From Rhodospirillales bacterium (GTDB lineage Bacteria > Pseudomonadota > Alphaproteobacteria > Rhodospirillales_A > Casp-alpha2): a stretch of 7,345 nucleotides of DNA. This document shows positions 1 through 5,588 of this stretch, one piece after another (the stretch's first letter is position 1; each line of letters opens with the position of its first letter). The stretch covers positions 1-7,345 of the forward strand of contig JAESSX010000180.1 in the NCBI GenBank assembly GCA_016763915.1, written 5' to 3'. The notes under the pieces are model-generated. The model ran no database searches, was not told the DNA's origin, and saw only the letters and a list, made by a program, of their open reading frames with translations. The translations under genes were made by a program, and so were the position numbers.

Positions 1-1
1 G

Positions 2-469
2 TTAGTTGTGGAAGACAATGATTTTATGCGCCAAATCATTGGTAAAATTTTACGGGAATTTAAAATTACAGATATAACTAAAGCGTATAGTGGACGAAAA
101 GCCAGGGAACTAGTGCAGAGTAATAAATTTGATATTTGTTTTATAGATTGGGAAATTAAAGATTTGAATGGTGTAGAGTTAATTAAATTTATAAGATAGG
201 AAACGGATAACAACTATGTTCCAATTATAATGATAACTGGTTATTCAACAAACGATTATATTAAAATAGCAAGAGACGCCGGTATTACGGAATATGTCAT
301 AAAACCTTTCTCTGCTGAGAGTATATACAAAAAAATAGAAGCAGTAATCAGGCGTCCCAGACAATTTATAAAAAACTTCACATATTTTGGGCCTGACAGA
401 CGAAGAACAGTTGAGAAGGATTCCGGAAAATATAACGGTCCAGAGAAACGGTCCGTAAAATTAAAATAA
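2..469 (+). pseudogene. Single-domain response regulator (receiver), split by an in-frame TAG; 5' end outside window
   Basis: This is a CheY-like receiver domain, the output-less phosphoacceptor half of a two-component system, presumably cytosolic. Codons run in one frame from base 2 to the TAA at 467-469, but a TAG at 197-199 interrupts them. Before the stop I read 'LVVEDNDFMR' (first strand and acidic pair) and 'CFIDWEI', with the phosphoacceptor Asp codon at 146-148. After it come 'YVPIIMITGYS' (conserved Thr, 236-238) and 'YVIKPFS' (conserved Lys, 302-304). The TAG falls in the loop between the third helix and fourth strand, and the frame resumes at once with 'ETDNNYVPII', so one substitution explains it. 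The C-terminal tail 'YFGPDRRR...GPEKR' recurs in alphaproteobacterial receiver proteins. The true start probably lies a few codons upstream of the window. The gene is much more AT-rich than its neighbours. A point nonsense mutation or sequence error is likeliest. TAG also ends two healthy genes here, which argues against a reassigned codon. Confidence 0.8.
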
Positions 470-500
470 AGAGCATTTGCCCTAAACTTTTTTACCCCCC

Positions 501-539
501 AATAAAAAGGCCCCGCCGGTTTTACCCGGCGGGGCCTTT
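501..539 (-). terminator. Intrinsic terminator of the FAH/reductase unit, perhaps bidirectional
   Basis: A perfect 14-bp stem (506-519 with 526-539) closes a 6-base loop (520-525). Read on the minus strand it is followed by TTTTTATT, a good U-tract, so it should end transcription of the minus-strand genes that stop at 599. On the plus strand the stem ends in TTT, but GGGTTTG follows, so it would be a weaker terminator for the response regulator. The two genes converge on it. Confidence 0.85.
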
Positions 540-598
540 GGGTTTGTTGCTTTGGCTGCTTCCCCGAACTTTCTTGCCGGTTTGGGCTTTCCGCCGTT

Positions 599-1609
599 TC
601 AGGCCGCTGCGCTGACGCGCACGCCGGCGCCTTCCAGCAGCATCACCTTGTTCAGCAGCTTGACGCAGGCATAGACCGCCTCGATGGACGGAGCCGGGAT
701 TTCGGTGATGTGGCTGAGTTCCAGAATGGCGCCGATCAGGGCCTCGGTTTCCAGCGATCGGCCGGCCTCGACATCCTGCAGCATCGACGTCTTGTGCGAG
801 CCGACGCTTTCGGCGCCGGCGATGCGTTTTTCGATGGTATGGCGGAATGTGATGCCGAGACTTTCGGCCACCGCCTGGGCTTCGACCATCATGTTTGAGG
901 CCAGTTCGCGGGTTTCCCGGAACTGGCAGATGTCGACCAGGGTGGCGTGGGTGAGCGCGCTGATCGGGTTAAACGACAGGTTGCCCCAGGCCTTGAGCCA
1001 TATTTCCGAGCGGATGTCGTCGAGAATGCGCGACCGGAAACCGGCGTTGACCAGGGTGTCATGGAGTTTTTGCACTCTCGGCGTTGTCGACCCGTCCAAC
1101 TCGCCGATCGGGAAGCGGTCGCCTTCGACATGCCGGATGACGCCGGGCGCCTCGATGGCGGCGGCGGGATAGACAACACAGCCGATGATCCTGTCGGCGT
1201 CGATGTATTTTCCCAACACCCCGTCCGGGTCGAGGGTTTCCAGGGTTTGGCCGTCGTGCGGGCCGCCGTGGGAGTGAAAATACCACCACGGAATTCCGTT
1301 CTGCACGGTGACGATCAAGGTCTCCGGCCCGCACAGGAGGGGAATTTTCCTCGCCACCTGTTCCAGGTAATGGGCCTTCAGCCCGAGGATAATCAGGTCC
1401 TGTTTACCGGCGTCTTCGATCTTGTCGCAGGCCCTGGCGACCTCGGCGACGTATTCGGTGCCGTCCTCCCAGATCAGTTTCAGGCCATTATCCTGGATTG
1501 CCTTGAGGTGCGCGTCCTGATCGATAACGGTGACCTCTTCGCCCGCGAGGGCCAGTTTCGCTCCCATAAGCCCGCCGATGGCGCCGGCGCCGACGATACA
1601 AACTTTCAT
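599..1609 (-). CDS. Ketopantoate reductase (ApbA/PanE) family NADP-dependent reductase
   Basis: A 336-residue cytosolic oxidoreductase, slightly longer than E. coli PanE (303). The N-terminal Rossmann domain opens with 'MKVCIVGAGAIGG' (GxGxxG at 7-12). It continues with Lys78 in 'LGLKAHY' and 'QNG' at 103-105, the usual active-site and cofactor positions. The C-terminal helical domain holds 'IWLKAWGNLSFNPISAL' (203-219), with the catalytic-type Lys206 and the family Asn residues, then 'SMLQDVEAGR' (275-284) and an acidic 'LETE' (286-289). Family members reduce 2-ketopantoate to pantoate for coenzyme A synthesis, but many paralogues act on other 2-keto acids. The 'NGIPWWYF' motif and the pairing with a catabolic enzyme make a paralogue likely, so no gene symbol is given. 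A GGAGA-type ribosome site precedes the ATG. The upstream FAH gene ends 20 bases before this start, so they are very likely co-transcribed. The stop is TGA. Confidence 0.88.
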   Translation of the reverse strand: MKVCIVGAGAIGGLMGAKLALAGEEVTVIDQDAHLKAIQDNGLKLIWEDGTEYVAEVARACDKIEDAGKQDLIILGLKAHYLEQVARKIPLLCGPETLIVTVQNGIPWWYFHSHGGPHDGQTLETLDPDGVLGKYIDADRIIGCVVYPAAAIEAPGVIRHVEGDRFPIGELDGSTTPRVQKLHDTLVNAGFRSRILDDIRSEIWLKAWGNLSFNPISALTHATLVDICQFRETRELASNMMVEAQAVAESLGITFRHTIEKRIAGAESVGSHKTSMLQDVEAGRSLETEALIGAILELSHITEIPAPSIEAVYACVKLLNKVMLLEGAGVRVSAAA

Positions 1610-1629
1610 TGTTTTCTCCTTCCTTCCCT

Positions 1630-2400
1630 CTATTCAAATACGTTCGACAAGGTGCCGATACCGTCGATGGTGATCGCGACGGTGTTGGTTTTTTCCTTCA
1701 TTGCCCCGACCCCGATGGAGGTGCCGCAGGCGATGATGTCGCCCGCCATCAGTGTCATGTCGTGGGATATTCTGGAAACCAGACTGCGCACCGGAAAGAT
1801 CATGTCTCTGATCGGGTAATTCTGCCTCTCGTCCCCGTTGAGCACGGTTTTCACCACCAAATTCGCCGACTCCAGCCCCGTCGCGATGACCGGGCCGTAA
1901 ACGCCGAAGGTGTCGTAACTTTTCGATCGCACCCATTGCGGAAAGGTCTTGTCCTTGAAGATCAATTGCGCGGCGGTGACGTCGTTGATACAGGTGTAGC
2001 CGAATACATAATCGAGCGCCTCGGCCTCGGCGACTTGTGAGCAGGTCTTGCCGATAACAATGCCCAGTTCGCCTTCGTAGACGACCTTGCCACCGTAGGA
2101 CGCGGGCCGCCGGATTGTCTCATTGGGCCCAAGAAACGAATTGTTGGCCTTGAGAAAATACAGCGGCTCCTCGGGTTCCTGGACTTCCAGCTTGGCCGCC
2201 AGCGCGTGGAAGTTGTTCCACAGCGCTACCATCTTGGTGGGCGTACATGGCGCCAGCAATTTGACGTCGGCCAACGCCAACGTCTCGCCGGTCGGTGTGG
2301 CGCCGGCGAACATATCGCCTTCGTGCACGGCAATGGCCGAGTCCTCAACCAAGCCGAAGCCGGCCGTTCCATTCCGTTCGTAACGTCCCCAAAGAGCCAT
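1630..2400 (-). CDS. Fumarylacetoacetate hydrolase (FAH) family protein
   Basis: A 256-residue soluble enzyme of the FAH / 2-oxohepta-3-ene-1,7-dioate hydratase group (COG0179 type), usual length for the family. After a short N-terminal cap, 'LLAPCTPTKMVALWNNF' (48-64) leads into the FAH fold. Metal-binding positions are visible: Glu109 and Glu111 in 'VVYEGELGIVIG', and Asp140 in 'CINDVTAAQL'. 'RSKSYDTFGVYGP' (158-170) carries the usual Lys160, and 'CGTSIGVG' (225-232) is the C-terminal substrate loop, with Ser where Pro is more common. Relatives hydrolyse or hydrate acylpyruvate-type intermediates, or decarboxylate oxaloacetate, using Mg2+ or Mn2+; the substrate here cannot be told. It is first in a two-gene unit with the reductase. 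AGAGGT sits just before the ATG and a perfect TATAAT lies about 75 bases upstream. The stop is TAG, a useful sign that TAG is a normal stop in this genome. Confidence 0.9.
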   Translation of the reverse strand: MALWGRYERNGTAGFGLVEDSAIAVHEGDMFAGATPTGETLALADVKLLAPCTPTKMVALWNNFHALAAKLEVQEPEEPLYFLKANNSFLGPNETIRRPASYGGKVVYEGELGIVIGKTCSQVAEAEALDYVFGYTCINDVTAAQLIFKDKTFPQWVRSKSYDTFGVYGPVIATGLESANLVVKTVLNGDERQNYPIRDMIFPVRSLVSRISHDMTLMAGDIIACGTSIGVGAMKEKTNTVAITIDGIGTLSNVFE

Positions 2401-2473
2401 TTTACCTCTTTTCTTTCACTACCCTTTTAGGTAGGCAATCTTGCTGATAATACGGGTAGGTTTTGACAAGCGC

Positions 2474-2501
2474 ATTATACCCATGCGGTCCGATTGGTCA
2501 C
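2474..2501 (-). promoter_or_regulatory. Candidate sigma-70-type promoter of the FAH/reductase unit
   Basis: On the minus strand a perfect TATAAT (2474-2479) lies 16 bases after GTGACC (2496-2501), which matches four of the six -35 consensus bases. A better TTGACA lies just upstream but is 22 bases from the -10, too far to pair with it. Transcription would start near 2467 and give a leader of about 65 bases before the FAH ATG. I see no clear operator. Confidence 0.5.
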
Positions 2502-2564
2502 TGTCAATCTGGTCCCTTCGATGACAATTTAATGCGCCGCGGCGGCGCGCCATCGCCGGGCCTA

Positions 2565-2599
2565 TTGACTTGCCGCCGTTTCCGGCCAAATCTATAGAT
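2565..2599 (+). promoter_or_regulatory. Candidate heat-shock (RpoH-type) promoter of hsp20
   Basis: TTGACTTG at 2565-2572 contains the CTTG core of alphaproteobacterial RpoH -35 elements. Eighteen bases later comes TCTATAGAT (2591-2599), resembling the CYTAT-type -10. A sigma-70 reading (CTTGCC, 18 bases, TATAGA) is possible but poorer. Transcription would begin near 2605, giving a leader of about 100 bases, the usual size for ROSE leaders. The -10 lies in a perfect 10-base palindrome, ATCTATAGAT (2590-2599), which may be incidental. Confidence 0.4.
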
Positions 2600-2605
2600 A
2601 GGTAC

Positions 2606-2704
2606 CGGATCGGCCAGTAAAAGGGCGTTCTGGAGCCAGTGGGGCGCCGGTTGTTCGGGCCCCGGAAAAACCGTACTCGCTCACCTTTAATGAGGAGCAC
2701 GCCG
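2606..2704 (+). promoter_or_regulatory. ROSE-like RNA thermometer in the hsp20 leader
   Basis: The last hairpin of the leader covers the whole ribosome-binding site. CUCGCUCA (2676-2683) pairs with UGAGGAG (2691-2697) through seven base pairs with one bulged G (2679) and a 7-base loop (2684-2690). The upstream strand contains UCGCU (2677-2681), which fits the UYGCU signature of ROSE elements. In those, this pentamer pairs with the AGGA of the Shine-Dalgarno around an unpaired G. Heat melts the hairpin and frees the site. Two further hairpins precede it, as usual in ROSE leaders: GGGGC 2641-2645 with GCCCC 2659-2663, and a short CGG/CCG stem (2663-2673, competing for base 2663). The 5' boundary follows from the predicted transcription start and is approximate. 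The pairing is read directly from sequence; heat control is inferred from the family. Confidence 0.8.
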
Positions 2705-3187
2705 ATGCCGCGTATGTCCGTATTCAACAGCCCCCTGTTGCTGGGTTTCGACCATTTCGAGCGCATGCTCGACCGGGCCACGAAATCCTCCGCCGAGGGG
2801 TATCCTCCTTACAACATCGAACAGATCGGCGAGAACTGTCTGCGTATAACGCTGGCCGTGGCCGGGTTTTCCATGGACGACCTGACGGTATCGCTGGAAG
2901 ACAACCAGCTTGTCGTCCGCGGCCATCTGGAAGACCGGACCCCGATGGACGCCGGCGGCGAGGAAGCCATATTCCTGCACCGGGGCATCGCGTCCAGGCA
3001 GTTCCAGCGCAGTTTCGTTCTGGCCGAGGGCATCGAGGTCAAGGGCGCCTACCTGGACAACGGGTTGTTGTTCATCAACCTGGAACGCCTGCAGCCGGAT
3101 CCGGAAGTCCGCACCATCAAAATTGAAAACGGCGCCTCGGGGGACAACGGAAATCGCCCAAAGACCATAGACGTGCAACCGGATTAA
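2705..3187 (+). CDS. Small heat-shock protein (Hsp20 / alpha-crystallin family)
   Basis: A 160-residue ATP-independent holdase that binds unfolding proteins in the cytosol for later refolding by DnaK and ClpB. After a short N-terminal arm ('SVFNSPLLLGFDHFERML', 5-22), the alpha-crystallin domain runs from about 34 to 127. It starts at 'YPPYNIEQIGE' and ends with the signature 'AYLDNGLLFINL' (115-126). The C-terminal tail carries an I-x-I motif, 'IKI' (138-140), which docks neighbouring subunits in oligomers. The ATG at 2705 is chosen because GAGGAG (2692-2697) sits seven bases before it. The open frame extends back to a GTG at 2639, but that stretch is the structured leader. An ATG at 2714 is a weaker alternative. 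A DUF1150 gene follows after 12 bases. Control is probably double, through an RpoH-type promoter and a ROSE-like leader. Confidence 0.93.
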   Translation: MPRMSVFNSPLLLGFDHFERMLDRATKSSAEGYPPYNIEQIGENCLRITLAVAGFSMDDLTVSLEDNQLVVRGHLEDRTPMDAGGEEAIFLHRGIASRQFQRSFVLAEGIEVKGAYLDNGLLFINLERLQPDPEVRTIKIENGASGDNGNRPKTIDVQPD

Positions 3188-3199
3188 CGGAGGTCAGTC

Positions 3200-3436
3200 A
3201 TGAACAGAGATTCCCTGAAAACCGTTCCCCCCCGGGAAACCCCGCCAATGTCCGTTCAGGATTTCGCCGATTGGGGCCTCGCCCACGTAGCCTATATCAA
3301 GCCGGTCGAAAAAGACGGCCGGACGCTCTATGCCGTGTTTGCCGCCAACGGCCGGCAGCTGGGGGTAATGAAAACCCTCAATGGCGCCCATGCGGCCCTG
3401 GTCCAGAACGACCTGGAACCAATCAGCCTGCATTAA
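3200..3436 (+). CDS. DUF1150 family small protein
   Basis: A 78-residue protein of unknown function matching the DUF1150 pattern, found mainly in alphaproteobacteria and often just after an hsp20 gene. Recognisable parts are 'FADWGLAHVAYIKPV' (22-36), 'GRTLYAVFAANGRQLGV' (40-56), and the ending 'ALVQNDLEPISLH', close to the 'HDLEPVSVH' ending typical of the family. There is no signal peptide or membrane helix, so it should be cytosolic. A strong GGAGGT lies five bases before the ATG, and the gene is 12 bases from the Hsp20 stop, so it should share the heat-shock transcript. A role beside the chaperone is a guess from position only. Its own Shine-Dalgarno is not obviously hidden in a hairpin. 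Confidence 0.88.
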   Translation: MNRDSLKTVPPRETPPMSVQDFADWGLAHVAYIKPVEKDGRTLYAVFAANGRQLGVMKTLNGAHAALVQNDLEPISLH

Positions 3437-3452
3437 TCCGGGGTGTTTCCCG

Positions 3453-4094
3453 TCATCCGGTGACCCGCGCCCGGGCACGGGCGTCGGCTTCGTGCCAGTT
3501 ATCCAACAAGCGCTGCACAATGACCCGCACCAGAAACATCGCAAAGCGCGGGTTCTGGGCAAACAGCTGCGCCATCGCCGTGTTGGACAGCGTGAACAGT
3601 TCGCAATCGGTTTCGCAGACCGCCGTGCAGGTGCGCCGGCCGTCGGGCGAGAACATGGCGATTTCGCCCAGCACCTCGCCTTCGTGACACCGGACGTCGA
3701 TTTCCTTGAGTATAATGGTCCCGGATTTGATCAGGATCATCCGGTCCGGCGCGTCGCCCAGGCGGAAAAGCTCGGTGCCGGCCTTTTCCCTTTCCCGTTT
3801 CATGAAGGGCACCAGCGGCTCCAGGCTATTGTTTTCACCGGTGGACTGGCGCATATCCCGGACCAGGCGGAGCATCTGAAGCATCCGGTAGGTATTCAGC
3901 GGCAGCAACAGGGCATGCACCACAAAGGTCGGATTGCTGCCCGCCAGAAACCCGAAAATCAAAAATACCAGATTGCCGATAACGGCCCCGGCGCGTAACG
4001 GGATCATGGTTTTCTGGTTCAGCCCCCAGACCGTCACCAGCCCTCCCATGTAGCCGACCATATCGACATACGTAATGCTATCCAGGTACGGCAT
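3453..4094 (-). CDS. Membrane-anchored cyclic-nucleotide-binding protein (three predicted helices + cNMP domain)
   Basis: A 213-residue protein. Three hydrophobic segments, about 8-26, 33-51 and 55-70, are followed by the basic stretch 'YRMLQMLRLVRDMR' (69-82), which places the C-terminus in the cytoplasm. Residues about 95-200 form a cyclic-nucleotide-binding domain of the Crp type: 'GTELFRLGDAPDRMILIKSG' (106-125) forms the first strands, and the phosphate-binding cassette reads 'GEIAMFSPDGRRTCTA' (143-158), with Glu144 and Arg153/154 at ligand positions. No helix-turn-helix follows, so it is not a DNA-binding Crp/Fnr regulator. It more likely senses a cyclic nucleotide (probably cAMP) at the inner membrane; its output is unknown. 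The topology resembles Popeye (POPDC) proteins. AAGGAGG lies seven bases before the ATG. It converges on the DUF1150 gene with a 16-base gap and has no obvious operon partner. Confidence 0.82.
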   Translation of the reverse strand: MPYLDSITYVDMVGYMGGLVTVWGLNQKTMIPLRAGAVIGNLVFLIFGFLAGSNPTFVVHALLLPLNTYRMLQMLRLVRDMRQSTGENNSLEPLVPFMKREREKAGTELFRLGDAPDRMILIKSGTIILKEIDVRCHEGEVLGEIAMFSPDGRRTCTAVCETDCELFTLSNTAMAQLFAQNPRFAMFLVRVIVQRLLDNWHEADARARARVTG

Positions 4095-4279
4095 CGGCGC
4101 GCCTCCTTTGGCAAAATGTATTTCAAGGGCCCCCGGCCATCCCGTGGCCCAGGCACCATGGTAACAACGCGTTAGGCGATTTGGAAAGGCCCCGCCCGCA
4201 GGCAGGCGGCTGCAACCGGCGCGAACGGGCTCGGTGGGGACGGGTCTTTTAGGTTTTATCGGAAAGGCGCGGGCCCGGA

Positions 4280-4744
4280 TCAGGCGGCGCGATCTTCTTC
4301 GGATTCGATTAAGATGGCGTACAGGGCTTCGGCGCCGTCGGTGCCGCGCAGCTTCTCGCAGACGGCCTGGTCCCGAAGCAGCCGGGAAATGCGGGCCAGC
4401 GCCTTGAGGTGGTCGGCGCCGGCGGTTTCCGGCGCCAGCAAAACGAAAATCAGGTCCACAGGGCGTTCGTCAATGGCCTGGAAATCAATGGGCTGGTTCA
4501 GGCGGGCGAAAAATCCGTGCAACCGGTCCAGATTGGGCAGCTTGCCGTGCGGAATGGCGATGCCGTTGCCGACACCGGTGGTGCCCAGCCGTTCGCGCTC
4601 CATCAAAACGTCGAAGATGGCCCTCTCCGGCAGCTCCGAGACCTCGGACGCACGCCGCGCCAGATCCTGCAGCGCCTGCTTCTTGCTGGTCGCCTTCAGG
4701 TCAGCACTAACGCCCTCCGGTGCGAGAAGATCGCTGATCTCCAT
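4280..4744 (-). CDS. ptsN: PTS IIA-like nitrogen regulatory protein PtsN (EIIA-Ntr)
   Basis: A 154-residue cytosolic phosphocarrier of the nitrogen PTS. It accepts phosphate from NPr (PtsO) and, by its phosphorylation state, adjusts nitrogen, carbon and potassium functions; it does not transport sugar. The whole length is one EIIA type-2 domain starting 'MEISDLLAPEGV'. The phosphorylated histidine is His66 in 'TTGVGNGIAIPHGKLP' (55-70), the family's key motif. 'PVDLIFVLLAPETAGADHLK' (95-114) matches the conserved second half. I chose the ATG at 4744 because homologues begin there and GAGG lies six bases ahead. The frame is open 35 codons further, to 4849, but that would overlap hpf and encode unrelated residues. 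It follows hpf after 64 bases, last in the rpoN-hpf-ptsN order. No strong terminator is visible in the 185 bases downstream. Confidence 0.95.
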   Translation of the reverse strand: MEISDLLAPEGVSADLKATSKKQALQDLARRASEVSELPERAIFDVLMERERLGTTGVGNGIAIPHGKLPNLDRLHGFFARLNQPIDFQAIDERPVDLIFVLLAPETAGADHLKALARISRLLRDQAVCEKLRGTDGAEALYAILIESEEDRAA

Positions 4745-4808
4745 GGCCGTCCTCACTTTTTGTTCAAAACCTTTGCCGGAACCCGGTCTTCGGGGCTCGG
4801 TCTTACTT

Positions 4809-5378
4809 CTAATCCTGGTCGCTGGGGTCGATCCAACCGATGTTGCCATCGACCCGGTGATACACCACGTTGAGCCGGCCCGAAGTTTTGTCGCGGAACA
4901 TGGTCACCGGCAGGTCGGCCAGGTCCATGCGCATGACGGCTTCGGAAACGCTCAACGTCGCGATTTCCTGTGGCATTTCGGCGATAATCACCGGTTCGGC
5001 GTCTTCCGCGATCTCTTCTTCGGCGTGATCGGGCTGAATGACGTACTGCAGAGCCGGCAAAGCTTCCTCCGCATGGCCCTTGTGATGATTAGCCAGCCGC
5101 CGTTTATAGCGCCTCAATTGCTTGGAAATACGGACCAGCGCGCCATCGAAGGCGGCATAGGGATCTTCGTCTTCCGAACGGCCCTGTACAACCAGCCCGC
5201 GGGGGCCCGGATGAACAGAAATATCGGCCCGCATTTGCCGTCCTTCGCGTGTGAAAATAACGCTGGCGTCAATCGCGCGGTCGAAATATTTGCTTACGGC
5301 GCTGGTCAAATTATCTTCGGCGTGCCCTCTGAGGGTGTCGCCGACATCCAGGTTTTTACCTTTAACGGAAATATCCAT
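4809..5378 (-). CDS. hpf: Ribosome hibernation promoting factor, long form
   Basis: A 189-residue ribosome-associated factor. The N-terminal S30AE/YfiA domain (1-98, 'MDISVKGKNLDVGDTLRGHA' to 'KQLRRYKRRL') binds the 30S decoding region and blocks mRNA and tRNA. An acidic linker (about 102-138) leads to the C-terminal dimerisation domain (139-185, 'VSEAVMRMDLADLPVTMF' then 'GRLNVVYHRVDGNIGWIDP'), which lets long HPF pair two ribosomes into 100S particles. Length fits the long form. It lies between rpoN and ptsN, as in many proteobacteria. The stop is TAG. The start looks unusual: I find no Shine-Dalgarno before this ATG, only 'TTAGTTGAACT'. An ATG 24 bases further upstream hits a stop after six codons, so 5378 stays the best choice. 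A promoter candidate and a bulged hairpin precede it. Confidence 0.95.
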   Translation of the reverse strand: MDISVKGKNLDVGDTLRGHAEDNLTSAVSKYFDRAIDASVIFTREGRQMRADISVHPGPRGLVVQGRSEDEDPYAAFDGALVRISKQLRRYKRRLANHHKGHAEEALPALQYVIQPDHAEEEIAEDAEPVIIAEMPQEIATLSVSEAVMRMDLADLPVTMFRDKTSGRLNVVYHRVDGNIGWIDPSDQD

Positions 5379-5428
5379 AGTTCAACTAATATTATAATCC
5401 ATGTTCATTACCACCATGCACTGATAGC

Positions 5429-5460
5429 GACCGCTACATTTAAAATTTGTAGGGGCGGTC
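5429..5460 (-). repeat. Bulged inverted repeat in the hpf upstream region
   Basis: GACCGCTACA (5429-5438) can pair with TGTAGGGGCGGTC (5448-5460). This gives ten base pairs interrupted by a 3-base bulge (bases within 5452-5455), closing a 9-base AT-rich loop. On the minus strand it would lie in the hpf leader, about 50 bases before the ATG, if transcription starts from the candidate promoter near 5493-5521. No T-tract follows it on either strand, so it is not an ordinary terminator. It could be an operator, a leader structure or chance. Confidence 0.5.
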
Positions 5461-5492
5461 AAAAAACGCAGTCCCTGACGGTGAAGGCCGGG

Positions 5493-5521
5493 ACGATAAT
5501 TCCCAGATGTTACTAAGTCAA
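5493..5521 (-). promoter_or_regulatory. Candidate sigma-70-type promoter of hpf-ptsN
   Basis: On the minus strand TTGACT (5516-5521, five of six consensus bases) is followed after exactly 17 bases by TATCGT (5493-5498, four of six). Transcription would start near 5486, giving a leader of roughly 105 bases that includes the bulged hairpin. A second possibility is the perfect TATAAT at 5391-5396, only 12 bases from the hpf ATG, but it has no good -35 partner. I saw no sigma-54 site with its GG...GC pair in this gap. Confidence 0.45.
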
Positions 5522-5588
5522 TACACCTGATTTTTTTGTTTTTCTATCTTCCTTTTTCGAAAAAAATTAGCTAGTGCCCCCGAGCAAC

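Noticed and set aside
197..199. TAG as a pyrrolysine or readthrough codon
   Set aside because: Two intact genes in the window end in TAG, no recoding hairpin is evident just after it, and receivers do not need a special residue in this loop.
947..1819. Long plus-strand open frame (290 codons) opposite the reductase and FAH genes
   Set aside because: It lies antisense to two clear enzyme genes, has low-complexity composition typical of GC-rich shadow frames, and shows no recognisable domain.
2534..2548. GCGCCGCGGCGGCGC palindrome in the divergent gap
   Set aside because: There is no room for a loop at full pairing and no position relative to the two promoters that suggests an operator; likely a product of GC-rich sequence.
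3468..3483. CGCCCG/CGGGCG hairpin between the DUF1150 and cNMP genes
   Set aside because: It lies inside the cNMP gene's coding end and has no T-tract on either strand.
4185..4209. GC-rich hairpin after ptsN (CCGCCCGC with GCAGGCGG)
   Set aside because: On the minus strand it forms about seven pairs with one G-U, but only TTT follows, after GGGGCC, too weak to call a terminator.
5461..5494. Terminator-like GTCCC/GGGAC hairpin followed by T6 on the minus strand
   Set aside because: The stem is only five pairs with a 14-base loop, the T-run is four bases away, and it overlaps a better promoter candidate. It may still weakly end rpoN transcripts.
4314..5516. 400-codon plus-strand open frame opposite ptsN and hpf
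   Set aside because: It covers two well-recognised minus-strand genes and has no family features; a GC-rich shadow.
5551..5568. TTTTTCGAAAAAAA inverted repeat as a terminator after rpoN
   Set aside because: The stem is almost all A-T and there is no convincing GC stem before the T7 run.
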